Part shown: one piece after another, positions 46,330 to 55,167 of the stretch
Layout: every line of letters starts with the position of its first letter
Position numbering within the stretch: position 1 is the first letter of the stretch
Source: Kitasatospora terrestris
GTDB taxonomy: Bacteria > Actinomycetota > Actinomycetes > Streptomycetales > Streptomycetaceae
Assembly (NCBI RefSeq): GCF_039542905.1
Contig: NZ_BAABIS010000001.1
Location: 2,480,001 to 2,544,000, forward strand
Reading direction: 5' to 3'
DNA: 64,000 nucleotides
Notes under the pieces: model-generated
Seen by the model: the letters and a program-made list of their open reading frames with translations, nothing else
What the model was told of the DNA's origin: nothing
The model's database searches: none
Made by a program: the position numbers and the translations under genes

Positions 46330-48654
46330 GTGAACCACGACGAAGACGCCCCGCCCGACGCGACCGCGCCGACCACCTACCCCCCGGGCAGCACCAAGGG
46401 CGCGGCTGTCCTGCCCTTCCCCGACCGCCGCACCACACCCGACCCCGAACCTGGCACCGCTCCGGACACCGCCGCCGACTCCGTCTACCTCCTCGACACC
46501 ACGCCCGCCACGGTTGCGGCCGTGCTGGCCGCGCGCGAGCGGGAGGATCCGGCCGGGGACCGGCCGCTGATGCCGCAGTGGATCCGGACGAAGGACGGAC
46601 GGCGCACGATGGCCCGCGCGCGTTCGACGCAGACCCGCCGCGCTCTGCGGCGGTGGCTGGCTCGGCAGCGCACCGCCCGCGGCCACGCCGCCCAGACCTG
46701 GCGCGGCATACGGCGCTCGGCCCAGTGGACGGCCGGGTTCGAGGGCGCCCACGTCCAGGCCGCCGGCCACCAGGCCCACATCGCCACCCGCGAGGCCCGC
46801 GACCTCGCCCGCCGCGCCCGCTTCACCCTGCTCCCCGGTGACCGGGCGCTCGCCCAGAAGCAGTCCGAGGCCGCCCTCGCCGTCGCCGTCGCGGCGGTCG
46901 CCGCCTACAAGAAGGCCAAGTCCAACCGGCGCCGGATCCGCTTCGCCCGCGCCCTGGTCGCCTTCGGCATCCCCGCCGCCGCCGTCCTCACCTCGTACGT
47001 CGCGCTCGGCACCGCCGGGCTGCTGCTCGGCCTCGGGGTCGTCCTCGCGGTCGAGGCGTTCCTCGGGCGCCGGCCGGACCGGGAGACCGTGTGGGACGCG
47101 GAGATCCGGGCGCTGTCGGACGGCGACCCGCTGACCGAGTCGATGCTGGACCGGGCGTTCAAGGCCGCGAAGGTCATCGGCGACAGTCAGCGGCTCACGA
47201 TGGTCACCCCGTGCGCGATCGACCCCGCGGTGCCGAACGCCTGGCACGCCGTCATCGACCTGCCCGACGTGACCGTGAAGAAGGCTCAGGGCAAGGTCGA
47301 TGACATCGCCGCGGCGATGGGCATCGACCGCACCAACCTCGACATCCGCCAAGTCGGCTCCAACGGCCGCCGGATGGCGATCTGGGCCTGCGGACAGGAC
47401 CCCTTCCTCGCCACCCGCCGCAACCCCCTCGTCGCCACCCGCGCCAAGCAGGTCAACACCTGGCGCGACGGCTTCCCCCTCGCCTTCGACAAGCGCGGCA
47501 ACATCCTGCGCCCCACCCTGTCGGACTACTCGTTCCTGTTCGCCGGCGCCACCCGCTCCGGCAAGGGCATGGGCCTCGCCAACCTCCTCGCCGCCGCCAT
47601 GCTCGACCCCCGCGTGCGGATCCGCCTGTTCGACGGCAAGGGCGCCGGCGAGTACGTCCCCCACGCCCGCGCCCTCGCCACCTTCGTACGCCGCAACCCC
47701 AAGCGACTCGTGCAGTTCCTTCGCCTCATGGTCGAGGAGATGAACCGCCGCACCGAGATCCTCGTCGAAGCGGGCCTGTCCAAGGCCAACGAGAAGCTGA
47801 TCGACAAGCTCGGCGGCATCGAGCTGGTCATCGTCGACGAACTCGCCACCTACACCGCCAAGAACGGCCCCTCCGGGAAGTACGCGGAGGAGATCACCGA
47901 ACTCCTCGCCCAGATCGCCGCCGTCGGCGCCGCCGTCGGGATCGTGCTGGCACTCGCCACCCAGTACCCCGAGGCCGAGATCGTCACCCCGCGCCTGCGC
48001 GGCAACCTCGCCGCCCGCATGGCCATGCGCGTGGAGTCCCCCGGCGCCTCCAATGTCGTCCTCGGCGACGGCATGGTCGGCCAGGGCTACGACGCCTCCA
48101 AGATCCCGATCGAGAAGACCAGCCGCGGCCGGGCCTGGCTGACCACCCCCGACACCGGCGTGATCGAGGTCCGCTCCCTGTTCATCGACGAGAACGCCGG
48201 GGAGATCCTGCCGCTGATCGAGCGTGGCATCGAGCTGCGGACCGAGGCCGGGTGCCTGCCCGGCCACTACGACGACCCGGTGGAGTCCGCCATGGCTCGC
48301 CAGACCGGGGTCAGTGCCGCCGCCGGTGGCGAGGACGGCCTCGGCTCCGTCGTTCGCCGCACCGTCCTCGACCGCATGATCCGCGCTATCGAGGCCACCG
48401 GCGGCGCCGTGATCAGCAGCGCCGACCTGCTCGCCCGCCTCGCCGGCACCGACCCCGACCGCTACGGCCGGGCCGAGAAGGAGACGGACGCCGCCTGGCT
48501 GTCCCGCGCCGGCAAGAACCTGCGGGCCGAACTCGACTCCCTCGGAGTCAAGTTGGAGCCCGCTCGGGTCAGCCTGCCGGACGGCTCCCGGCCCAACGGC
48601 TACACCCTCGCCGACCTCCGCGCCGCCACCGCCCGACTGGACGGCGCCGCCTGA
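46330..48654 (+). CDS. FtsK/SpoIIIE-family conjugative DNA translocase (TraB-like)
   Basis: A 774-residue motor read from GTG 46330, preferred over TTG 46306 because GAGGAAGGA lies six bases before it. The N-terminal half carries basic helices and two transmembrane segments (FGIPAAAVLTSYVALGTAGLLLGLGVVLAVEAFLG). The ATPase domain has Walker A GATRSGKG at 406-413 and Walker B VIVDE at 500-504. The C-terminus has a winged-helix domain that reads specific DNA repeats. Such proteins alone move double-stranded plasmid DNA between mycelial cells. Confidence 0.93.
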   Translation: MNHDEDAPPDATAPTTYPPGSTKGAAVLPFPDRRTTPDPEPGTAPDTAADSVYLLDTTPATVAAVLAAREREDPAGDRPLMPQWIRTKDGRRTMARARSTQTRRALRRWLARQRTARGHAAQTWRGIRRSAQWTAGFEGAHVQAAGHQAHIATREARDLARRARFTLLPGDRALAQKQSEAALAVAVAAVAAYKKAKSNRRRIRFARALVAFGIPAAAVLTSYVALGTAGLLLGLGVVLAVEAFLGRRPDRETVWDAEIRALSDGDPLTESMLDRAFKAAKVIGDSQRLTMVTPCAIDPAVPNAWHAVIDLPDVTVKKAQGKVDDIAAAMGIDRTNLDIRQVGSNGRRMAIWACGQDPFLATRRNPLVATRAKQVNTWRDGFPLAFDKRGNILRPTLSDYSFLFAGATRSGKGMGLANLLAAAMLDPRVRIRLFDGKGAGEYVPHARALATFVRRNPKRLVQFLRLMVEEMNRRTEILVEAGLSKANEKLIDKLGGIELVIVDELATYTAKNGPSGKYAEEITELLAQIAAVGAAVGIVLALATQYPEAEIVTPRLRGNLAARMAMRVESPGASNVVLGDGMVGQGYDASKIPIEKTSRGRAWLTTPDTGVIEVRSLFIDENAGEILPLIERGIELRTEAGCLPGHYDDPVESAMARQTGVSAAAGGEDGLGSVVRRTVLDRMIRAIEATGGAVISSADLLARLAGTDPDRYGRAEKETDAAWLSRAGKNLRAELDSLGVKLEPARVSLPDGSRPNGYTLADLRAATARLDGAA

Positions 48655-48917
48655 CCCGACGCCCGTTCTGTCCCGGTTTCCACCCCTGACAGACCCTCGC
48701 CGGCCGCGGAAAGCCGCAGGTCACAGCCTCGCGGGTCCGGTCAGGACCTCTGCCGCCCCCTGCCGGAAACCACCCTCAGCGGGCACCCCTCGGCAGGGGT
48801 CGGCCCCCGACCGTCACCCAGCTGACCTGCGCAAATCCTGGCCTGGCGAAGGTCCGTCAGGACAGCCGGCCACACCCAAACCATCCCAAAGCGATATTCC
48901 TGGACGGGAGTCCGCCC

Positions 48918-49109
48918 GTGCTGTTCACCGTGTCCGCCGCCGTGCTGTTCGGCGTCGCCCTCGCGCTGATGCTCCGCTTCAAGGCCGTGTCCACCTCCGG
49001 GGCCGTTGTCGCCGCGCTGTTCGGCTTCTACCTCGCCTCCACCGGCATCGCCCCCTCCGTCAACAACGCCGTCGTCAGCCTCTTCCACGCCCTGCAGGGC
49101 CTGCACTGA
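48918..49109 (+). CDS. Small membrane protein, 63 aa
   Basis: A 63-residue protein from GTG 48918 with GGGAG upstream. It is almost entirely hydrophobic: a first helix LFTVSAAVLFGVALALMLRF and a second SGAVVAALFGFYLASTG. Likely Spd-type, helping plasmid spread; inferred from position after the translocase. Confidence 0.75.
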   Translation: MLFTVSAAVLFGVALALMLRFKAVSTSGAVVAALFGFYLASTGIAPSVNNAVVSLFHALQGLH

Positions 49110-49123
49110 ACGGAGACACCGCC

Positions 49124-49333
49124 ATGCCCGCCACCGCCCCCGGCACCACCGACCCGGCCCCCGAGCAGGACATCGTCCTCGACGTCTTCACCCACGGCTC
49201 CACCACCTGCGCCCACACCGCCAGCACCACGCACCGCGGCGAGTGGTGGCACCTGTGGACCAGCCAGGGCCGCTACCTCGGCTCCACCAACCGGCCCGAA
49301 CTCCTCGGCGCCCTCATCCAGCAGACCCGCTGA
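49124..49333 (+). CDS. Small hypothetical AICE protein, 69 aa
   Basis: A 69-residue soluble protein (DIVLDVFTHGSTTCAHTASTTHRGEWWHLWTSQGRYLGSTNRPELLGAL). It is predicted to be beta-rich. A good ribosome-binding site (ACGGAGA) lies before ATG 49124. No family recognised; recurrent next to spread genes. Confidence 0.65.
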   Translation: MPATAPGTTDPAPEQDIVLDVFTHGSTTCAHTASTTHRGEWWHLWTSQGRYLGSTNRPELLGALIQQTR

Positions 49334-49366
49334 CCGAAGCACCACCACCCGGAAGGAAGCACCGCC

Positions 49367-49792
49367 ATGAACCACGCGCAGCCGTACTCCCAGCCCACCG
49401 CGGCGGTGCTCTACACCGCCGACGGCCAGCCCCTCTACACCACGCCCCCGCAGGCCGCCCCGCTCGCCCACTACCGGCCCGCACCGCTCCCGCAGCCCGC
49501 CCACCAGCCCGTCCCGGTCCACGCGATCGACCCGACCTCCGTCTACCTGCCCGCCCCCGCCGCCGCGGGACGGGACATGTGGCCAGCCCGCCTCCTCGCC
49601 GGCGGCATCGGCACCGGCGCCGCCGGGATCGGCCTGGGCTTCCTCTTCCAGGCCATCGCCGCCGCGGCCACCGGCCTCGGCCTGCTCGCCGCCGTCCTCG
49701 CCCTCGTCTGGCTCCTGAAGAACACCAGCGGCGCCGGGGGCGGCCGGGGCGCGGTGAACGTCCGCGTCAACGTCTCCAACCGCAACCGCTGA
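49367..49792 (+). CDS. Spread-type membrane protein
   Basis: A 141-residue protein with a Pro/Tyr-rich cytosolic N-terminus (QPLYTTPPQAAPLAHYRPAPLPQPAHQ). A transmembrane pair follows (LLAGGIGTGAAGIGLGFLFQAIAAAATGLGLLAAVLALVWLL) and a short basic tail. This resembles SpdB-like proteins that help TraB-type plasmids cross septa within a recipient mycelium. GGAAGGA precedes ATG 49367. Confidence 0.7.
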   Translation: MNHAQPYSQPTAAVLYTADGQPLYTTPPQAAPLAHYRPAPLPQPAHQPVPVHAIDPTSVYLPAPAAAGRDMWPARLLAGGIGTGAAGIGLGFLFQAIAAAATGLGLLAAVLALVWLLKNTSGAGGGRGAVNVRVNVSNRNR

Positions 49793-49903
49793 CCCGGCCT
49801 GTACCGACCGGCGTGCCGCCCAACACCCGCTTAGAAGGCGGTTGGTGGGCGGTGCGGGGGACGGACAGCCCGCTCCCGACCCAAAGTGCCCTTGGAGGCC
49901 ACC

Positions 49904-50386
49904 GTGTCCGTGGGAGAGACCCCGATCACCGTCGTCGGCAACCTGACCGACGACCCCGAACTGCGCTTCACCCCCGCCGGCGTCGCCCTCGCGAAGTTCA
50001 CCATCGCCTCGACCCCGCGCACCTACGACAAGACCACCAACACCTGGCGCGACGGCACCGCCCTGTTCCTTCGCGCCACCGCCTGGCGTGAGATCGCCGA
50101 ACACGCCGCCGACACCCTCACCAAGGGCATGCGCGTCGTCGCCACCGGCCGACTCGTCCAGCACAACTGGCAGACCGAGCAGGGCGAGAACCGCTCCATG
50201 CTCGGCCTCGACCTCGACGACATCGGCCCGTCCCTGCGCTTCGCCACCGCCAAGGTCACCAAGACCCAGCGCACGGGCGGCGGCGCCGCACCGGCCGCCG
50301 ACCCGTGGAGCAGCGCCACCCCCGCCCCGCCGAACGCGGGCGCGGCCGCAGCCCCGACCGGGTTCTCGGGAGAGCCCCCGTTCTGA
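49904..50386 (+). CDS. ssb: Single-stranded DNA-binding protein
   Basis: A 160-residue OB-fold protein: VVGNLTDDPELRFTPAGVALAKFTIAS, FLRATAWREIAEHAADTLTKGMRVVATGRL, and a Pro/Ala/Gly-rich linker ending in the acidic-hydrophobic tip GEPPF. GTG 49904 is preferred because GGAGG lies five bases before it. It would protect single strands during element replication. It is probably an accessory SSB separate from the host copy. Confidence 0.9.
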   Translation: MSVGETPITVVGNLTDDPELRFTPAGVALAKFTIASTPRTYDKTTNTWRDGTALFLRATAWREIAEHAADTLTKGMRVVATGRLVQHNWQTEQGENRSMLGLDLDDIGPSLRFATAKVTKTQRTGGGAAPAADPWSSATPAPPNAGAAAAPTGFSGEPPF

Positions 50387-50425
50387 GTTCAGCGCGGACC
50401 TGGAAACCCTGACGCGCCTGGCTGG

Positions 50426-51418
50426 CTACTCACTCAAGTGCCCAGTGAAGGCGTCGCCGGTACGAAATACCAGGTCAAGGCCGGCCTTCGCGATGAAGTC
50501 GCGCAGGTCCTCACTCGGCTGAGAGGGAAGCAGTACCGCGCACCGGAGGTCGGGAACGTCGATGTGCCGGCGGTAGTCCAAGAGCTGGGCTACCGCCTCG
50601 CGGACCGCCTTGCGGGTGCTTGCGCTCTTCGCCTCGTAGAGGACCTTCGCAGTGGCGTCGTACAGGTCCGTGGTGAACGTGCCACGTTCCCCCTTGATGG
50701 TCAGCTGATACGTGCCGACCTCGTGCCCCCGGTTGGTGAGGAAGTCCGCGAAGGCCGTACGGAGTTCACCCTCGCGCCGGTAAACAGTCCGCGGCCCCTG
50801 CGGGCCAACCGCAGTTCGGTCAGTAATGTGCCGCTCAGCCGTGGTGAACGCCGCGGTTGTCCGCTCCGCGGGGATCAACAGCCTCGTCGTGACCGGCGCC
50901 GGCAAAACGACGTCCGCCTCGTGTACGGCGACGGCGGCACCCTCCGCAGGGCGCAGGCGGAAGACGTAGACCATGCGCTCTTCTCCACGCTGATCTGTGT
51001 TCCACCGCTCGACGTACGGCTCAATCGGATCAAGGACCATCTGGCCGATGTAGCGCTGATACTTGGCGCTCGTGCCAGGCACGCGACCTGCCGCGACAAA
51101 CAGGTGTACCTCGCGCCCCTTCGCCCGATGAGTCATCAGCGGGGAGTTCGCACCCGAGAGCTTCTGATGACCCAACGGACCAGCACCGGTGTACTGGAAC
51201 ACCGGCCCGTACTCGTCCTCCTCCTCAGCCCACCCGTCGAAGGTGTAGCTGTGCTTAACGCCTTCCTCGGGATCCGAGAAGACCAGCACCTTGCGCTCCG
51301 GTGTGACCACCACGATTCCGCCGGCCCACGACCGGCTGCTTTCCAGGCCCAACGATCTGGCCAGTTCATCTCGCGTCGTCACGGCATCCACAGGCGGCGG
51401 AAAACTCTCGATCGGCAT
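50426..51418 (-). CDS. SRA-like plus PD-(D/E)XK putative modification-dependent endonuclease
   Basis: A 330-residue leftward gene inside a rightward operon, so it is probably cargo. Residues about 30-130 (GGIVVVTPERKVLVFSDPEEG...DGWAEEEDEYGPVFQYTGAGPLGHQKLSGANSPLMTHRAKGREVHLFV) match the SRA/YDG-like domain that senses modified DNA bases. The C-terminal part (TTDLYDATAKVLYEAKSA) gives D251...E262-x-K264, the PD-(D/E)XK nuclease pattern. By analogy with McrA/MspJI-type enzymes it would cut DNA carrying modified cytosine or phosphorothioate. The site preference is unknown. Confidence 0.75.
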   Translation of the reverse strand: MPIESFPPPVDAVTTRDELARSLGLESSRSWAGGIVVVTPERKVLVFSDPEEGVKHSYTFDGWAEEEDEYGPVFQYTGAGPLGHQKLSGANSPLMTHRAKGREVHLFVAAGRVPGTSAKYQRYIGQMVLDPIEPYVERWNTDQRGEERMVYVFRLRPAEGAAVAVHEADVVLPAPVTTRLLIPAERTTAAFTTAERHITDRTAVGPQGPRTVYRREGELRTAFADFLTNRGHEVGTYQLTIKGERGTFTTDLYDATAKVLYEAKSASTRKAVREAVAQLLDYRRHIDVPDLRCAVLLPSQPSEDLRDFIAKAGLDLVFRTGDAFTGHLSE

Positions 51419-51607
51419 CCCGCGAATCTACGTCACCACGCGGACAACAACGGCTCGGCAGCGCCGATTTGAGCGCCGAGGCAGCCGGTAGCGGGTCTCT
51501 GCCTCGCCGGCATGCGAATCCTCCGCAGCCCCTCGAATCAACGAAATCAGGATCACCATGCCCATCTCCAGCACGCGCGGCCGCCCTCAAACGGGGCGGT
51601 GCACGAC

Positions 51608-51958
51608 ATGACCACCCGCACCCCGCCGCTGGCCGGCGCCGGCCTGTGGCAGGCCGTCATGGCCGCCGCAGCGGGCCGTTGCCAGTGCCGGGGCGCCTGC
51701 GGCAAGTCCCACGCCAAGGACGGCGGGCGCTGCAACCGCGAACACGGCGCCCACCGCACCCACGCCGGCGGACGCGTCCAGCTCATCGCAGCCCCGGCCG
51801 ACCCCGCCGACCTGCTGCTGCCCGACCACCAGGTGGCCGCCCTGCCCAAGGCCCGCCTCGCCGCCTGGTGCCCGACCTGCCACCACGCCGCCCACACCGC
51901 CGCACGGCGGGCCGCGAGCGCTGCGAACCCGCCCATCGAACCCACCGCCCTGTTCTGA
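51608..51958 (+). CDS. Small zinc-finger (HNH-like) protein
   Basis: A 116-residue protein with CQCRGACGKSHAKDGGRCNREH near the middle and AWCPTCHHAAH near the end, an arrangement like a zinc-bound HNH scaffold. The start may instead be GTG 51599. Stop and next start are 17 bases apart, so it belongs to the replication operon. Function unknown; a nuclease or nucleic-acid-binding role is possible. Confidence 0.6.
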   Translation: MTTRTPPLAGAGLWQAVMAAAAGRCQCRGACGKSHAKDGGRCNREHGAHRTHAGGRVQLIAAPADPADLLLPDHQVAALPKARLAAWCPTCHHAAHTAARRAASAANPPIEPTALF

Positions 51959-51975
51959 ACCCGGAGGAACCCGCC

Positions 51976-52686
51976 GTGTCCGTCACCCTGACCGACCTGC
52001 CAACCATCATCCGGCAGCTCACCCCGCACATCAGCACCGACGACACCCTGCCGCCCATCCACGGCATCTACCTGGAGGCCACCGGCACCCACCTGTTCGC
52101 CGCCGCCACCGACCGCTACACCTTCGCCCTCACCCGCCGCGAAGCCCCCAACACCAGCGGGTCCGCGCCGTGGAAGGCGTTCATCGCCCGCACCGACCTG
52201 CTCGCCCTGCGCGCCCTGTTCCCGACCCGGCGCCGCACCGCCGATCTCACCCTCACCTATAACCGGCCCTGCACCCGAACGCGCGACGGCGGCTTGAGCA
52301 TCAGCGACGGCAACCGCTCGCTCACCCTCTCCGCCAACGTCCCGCTCGCCTCCGGTTTCCCCAAGTGGCGGCCGCTGTTCGCCGCCGCGCTCGCCGCCGA
52401 ACCCCAGCTCACCGACGAGGCGCACTACAGCGCCGCGTTCCTCGCCCGCTGGAACCACGCCCCCGCCGAACGATACGAACCGCTCACCCTCTGGACCGCC
52501 GGACCCGACAAGCCCCTCCTCGTCGCCGCCGGACACGACTTCCTCGGCCTCCAGATGCCCATCCGCCCCGGCGACCACGTCCCCGGCGCCCCCGCCACCC
52601 AGCGCCACGACCGCAACGCCCTGCGCACCACCTGGACCGACACCCTCGCCGTTGCGACCAGCGGCCGGCGCCTCACCGCGGCCTGA
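51976..52686 (+). CDS. Sliding-clamp (DnaN)-like protein
   Basis: A 236-residue protein from GTG 51976 with GGAGG upstream. The N-terminal part, LPTIIRQLTPHISTDDTLPPIHGIYLEATGTHLFAAATDRYTFAL, follows the pattern of DNA polymerase III beta clamp domains (P-x-hydrophobic-G-hydrophobic...ATDxYRLA). The later ISDGNRSLTLSANVPLASGFPKW resembles the second domain. At about two-thirds the normal DnaN length it could form a reduced clamp or a decoy. It is placed directly before the primase-polymerase gene. The homology is suggested by pattern only. Confidence 0.6.
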   Translation: MSVTLTDLPTIIRQLTPHISTDDTLPPIHGIYLEATGTHLFAAATDRYTFALTRREAPNTSGSAPWKAFIARTDLLALRALFPTRRRTADLTLTYNRPCTRTRDGGLSISDGNRSLTLSANVPLASGFPKWRPLFAAALAAEPQLTDEAHYSAAFLARWNHAPAERYEPLTLWTAGPDKPLLVAAGHDFLGLQMPIRPGDHVPGAPATQRHDRNALRTTWTDTLAVATSGRRLTAA

Positions 52687-52774
52687 CCGACCCCCGCCCG
52701 GGGCGGGCCGGAGCCCCTCGGCACCGCCCGCCCCGGCGCATCCCTTCGAGCCCACACCACGACGGAAGGCCGCC

Positions 52775-53653
52775 ATGCCCGCAAACCGCCTGCTCGCCGA
52801 CGCCCTCGCCCTCGCCCGGTCCGGGGTCCCCGTGCTGATGCTGAGGGCCGGGAAGCGGACCCTCGGCAACTGCCCCGACTGCAAGGACTTGCTCTGCGGC
52901 GGCCGGCCGAACATGAAGACCGCCGGGCCCTGCACCTGCCCGGCCCCCTGCCACGGCTGGGCCGCCGCCACCACCGACCCCGACGTCCTCACCAGCCGAG
53001 CGTGGGCACCCGGCTGGCGCGAGGCCGCCGCCCTCGCCTACCACCCCGGCGGCGCCGGGGTGACCGTCGTCGACCTCGACACCCCCGACGCCGTCGCCTG
53101 GGCCCGCACCACGCTCCCCGCGACCCGCACCGTCCCCACCACCCGTGGGCAGCACTGGATCTACCTCGGCACGATGCGCTCCGCCAACCGCGTCCGGCCC
53201 GGCGTCGACATCAAATCGCTCATGCAGTACGCCCGCTGGCTCGGCCCCGGCACCGGCCCGGTGACGGCCCTGCCCGACCCCGTGCGAGCACTGGTGGCCC
53301 GGGAGGAAAACACCACCCCCGCCCGCCCGGGGGGAGGGGTGGTGTTTTCTCCTCCCGCGACGAACTGGGCGAGGACGGTGGGCAGCGGATGCCGGCACAC
53401 CGACCGCTACGTCCGCACCGGCCTGGAACGAGCCACGGCCAGGATCCGCAGCCACACCGAGACCGGCGCCGGATCGCAGACCTTCTTCGTCGCGAGCTTC
53501 CTCGCCGGCCTCCACACCCAGTGCCCCGGCCCATGCGGCCTCGACACCATCGCCCACGTCCTGGTCGACGCCGCCACCTCCGTCGGCGTCCCGCCCGAGT
53601 ACGCCGCCCGCGCCGTCGCCAACGGCTTCGCCGCAGCCGGACGCGCCGCATGA
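52775..53653 (+). CDS. Bifunctional primase-polymerase (Prim-Pol)
   Basis: A 292-residue replication protein. An N-terminal segment ALALARSGVPVLMLRAGKRT precedes a cysteine cluster (CPDCKDLLC...CTCPAPCHGW). The catalytic region has VTVVDLDTPDAVAWA (two acidic metal ligands) and TTRGQHWIYLG (histidine motif), then VDIKSLMQYARWLGPGT. This is the bifunctional primase/polymerase domain used by Prim-Pol AICEs to prime their own replication. Its stop overlaps the helicase start by ATGA. Confidence 0.88.
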   Translation: MPANRLLADALALARSGVPVLMLRAGKRTLGNCPDCKDLLCGGRPNMKTAGPCTCPAPCHGWAAATTDPDVLTSRAWAPGWREAAALAYHPGGAGVTVVDLDTPDAVAWARTTLPATRTVPTTRGQHWIYLGTMRSANRVRPGVDIKSLMQYARWLGPGTGPVTALPDPVRALVAREENTTPARPGGGVVFSPPATNWARTVGSGCRHTDRYVRTGLERATARIRSHTETGAGSQTFFVASFLAGLHTQCPGPCGLDTIAHVLVDAATSVGVPPEYAARAVANGFAAAGRAA

Positions 53654-54753
53654 CCCGCCCCGCTGGCCCCGAGAATTCGCGTCCCGCACTGCACCTGCGC
53701 GTCGTCCACGACGACCCGCAGGGCGCCCCCTGGCCGGGCGAGAGTGGCCCCGAACCGGATTCCTGGACCGACCCCGGCCCCGAACCGCCACAGGACGCCC
53801 CCACGGCCCCTCAGGAACCCTTCAGGCCCCGCGTCGTGTGGAACGCGGCCGACCTGATGGCCACCGACTTCCCCGAGCCCCGGTGGGCCGTGCCCGGGTT
53901 CTTCGCCGAAGGCGTCAGTCTCCTCGCCGGACCGCCCAAGGTCGGCAAGTCCTGGCTCTCCCTCGGCCTCGGACTCGACGTCGCGGCCGGCCGCCCCGCC
54001 TTCGGCACCGTCCCCGTCGAAGCGGGCCCCGTGCTCTACCTCGCTCTGGAGGACACCCCGCGCCGGCTCAAGACCCGCATGACCAAGCTCCTCGCCGGAC
54101 GCCCCGCACCCAAAGACCTGACCATCGTCACCGACTTCCCACCGCTGCCCCAGGGCGGCGCCGACGCCCTCGACCGCTGGCTCACCCAGAACCCCGACGC
54201 CCGCCTCGTCGTCATCGACGTCTTCGCCAAGGTCCGCGGCAACTCCGCCCCCGGGGTCGCCGCGTATGACGCCGACTATGCCGCCATCGGCCACGTCAAG
54301 CAGGTCGCCGACCGGCACTCCGTCGCCACGATCCTGGTCCACCACGTCCGCAAGATGGGCTCGGACGACTTCCTCGCCGAGGTTTCCGGCACCAACGGCC
54401 TCGCCGGCGCCGCCGACGCCACCCTCGTCCTCAAACGCTCACGCGGCAAAGCCGACGGCGTCCTGCACATCACCGGCCGCGACGTCGACGAGAACGAACA
54501 CGCCCTCGCCTTCCAACCCGAGACCGGCAACTGGCTGCTGCTCGACGGACCCGCCGGCGACCACACCATCGGCGACACCCGCGCCACGATCCTCGCCCAC
54601 GTCCGCACCCACCCCGGCGCCCGGCCCAAGGACATCGCCACCGCCACCGGCCTCGACTACGCCAACACCCGCCAGGCCTGCACCCGCATGGCCAAGGACG
54701 GACAGCTGAACACCGACGCCAGCGGCGCCTACATCGTCCCCGAGCCGGTGTGA
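53650..54753 (+). CDS. RepA-like RecA-fold helicase
   Basis: A 367-residue P-loop ATPase coupled to the Prim-Pol gene. Walker A is GPPKVGKS at 94-101, Walker B ends with D190 in LVVIDVF, and a further motif VHHVRKMGSDD...SGTNGLAGAADATLVL is typical of AAA_25/RepA helicases. A C-terminal winged helix (ARPKDIATATGLDYANTRQACTRMAKDG) may bind iterons. It unwinds the origin for the excised circular element. TGTCAC-type repeats begin at its stop codon. Confidence 0.9.
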   Translation: MTRPAGPENSRPALHLRVVHDDPQGAPWPGESGPEPDSWTDPGPEPPQDAPTAPQEPFRPRVVWNAADLMATDFPEPRWAVPGFFAEGVSLLAGPPKVGKSWLSLGLGLDVAAGRPAFGTVPVEAGPVLYLALEDTPRRLKTRMTKLLAGRPAPKDLTIVTDFPPLPQGGADALDRWLTQNPDARLVVIDVFAKVRGNSAPGVAAYDADYAAIGHVKQVADRHSVATILVHHVRKMGSDDFLAEVSGTNGLAGAADATLVLKRSRGKADGVLHITGRDVDENEHALAFQPETGNWLLLDGPAGDHTIGDTRATILAHVRTHPGARPKDIATATGLDYANTRQACTRMAKDGQLNTDASGAYIVPEPV

Positions 54754-54861
54754 CAGCCCGAACCACACCCCCACTGTCACACCTGTCACAGCTGTCACCG
54801 CAACGCTCTGACCAGCCCACATGCCGGTGACACCCGCAGTGACAGCCCTATTCACTGTCAC
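54750..54861. promoter_or_regulatory. TGTCAC/GTGACA cluster C upstream of xis
   Basis: Seven exact copies: GTGACA at 54750, 54827 and 54839; TGTCAC at 54775, 54784, 54793 and 54856. Three are spaced 9 bp apart. Candidate iterons or an operator for the xis-int operon. They sit between the helicase gene and xis. Confidence 0.8.
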
Positions 54862-54882
54862 ACCCACAAAGGAGAACGGCCT

Positions 54883-55164
54883 ATGACAAGGCCCCGCACC
54901 CCCGCTTTCGACCTCGCAACTGACGCTTCCGTCTCGCGCCGCCGCGCGGCGAGCCAGGCTGGCGGAACGCCGACGCGCTCGCTGCCGACCCGCTACCTCA
55001 CGCCCGAGGACATCTCGGCCCTGTTCGAAGTGCCGCTGGAAACCATCTACCAGTGGCGCCGCAAGCGCACCGGTCCGCCCGGATTCCGCGTGGGCCGACA
55101 CCTGCGCTACGACCCCGCCGAGGTCGCCCAGTGGGTGGCCGACCAGAACCGAGAGGTGGCCTGA
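54883..55164 (+). CDS. xis: Excisionase (MerR-like helix-turn-helix)
   Basis: A 93-residue protein with the excisionase/BldC-type DNA-binding domain (RYLTPEDISALFEVPLETIYQWRRKRTGPPGFRVGRHLRYDPAEVAQWVADQN). It bends attL/attR DNA and directs the integrase towards excision. It is followed three bases later by int. AAAGGAGA precedes ATG 54883. Confidence 0.9.
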   Translation: MTRPRTPAFDLATDASVSRRRAASQAGGTPTRSLPTRYLTPEDISALFEVPLETIYQWRRKRTGPPGFRVGRHLRYDPAEVAQWVADQNREVA

Positions 55165-55167
55165 CCT

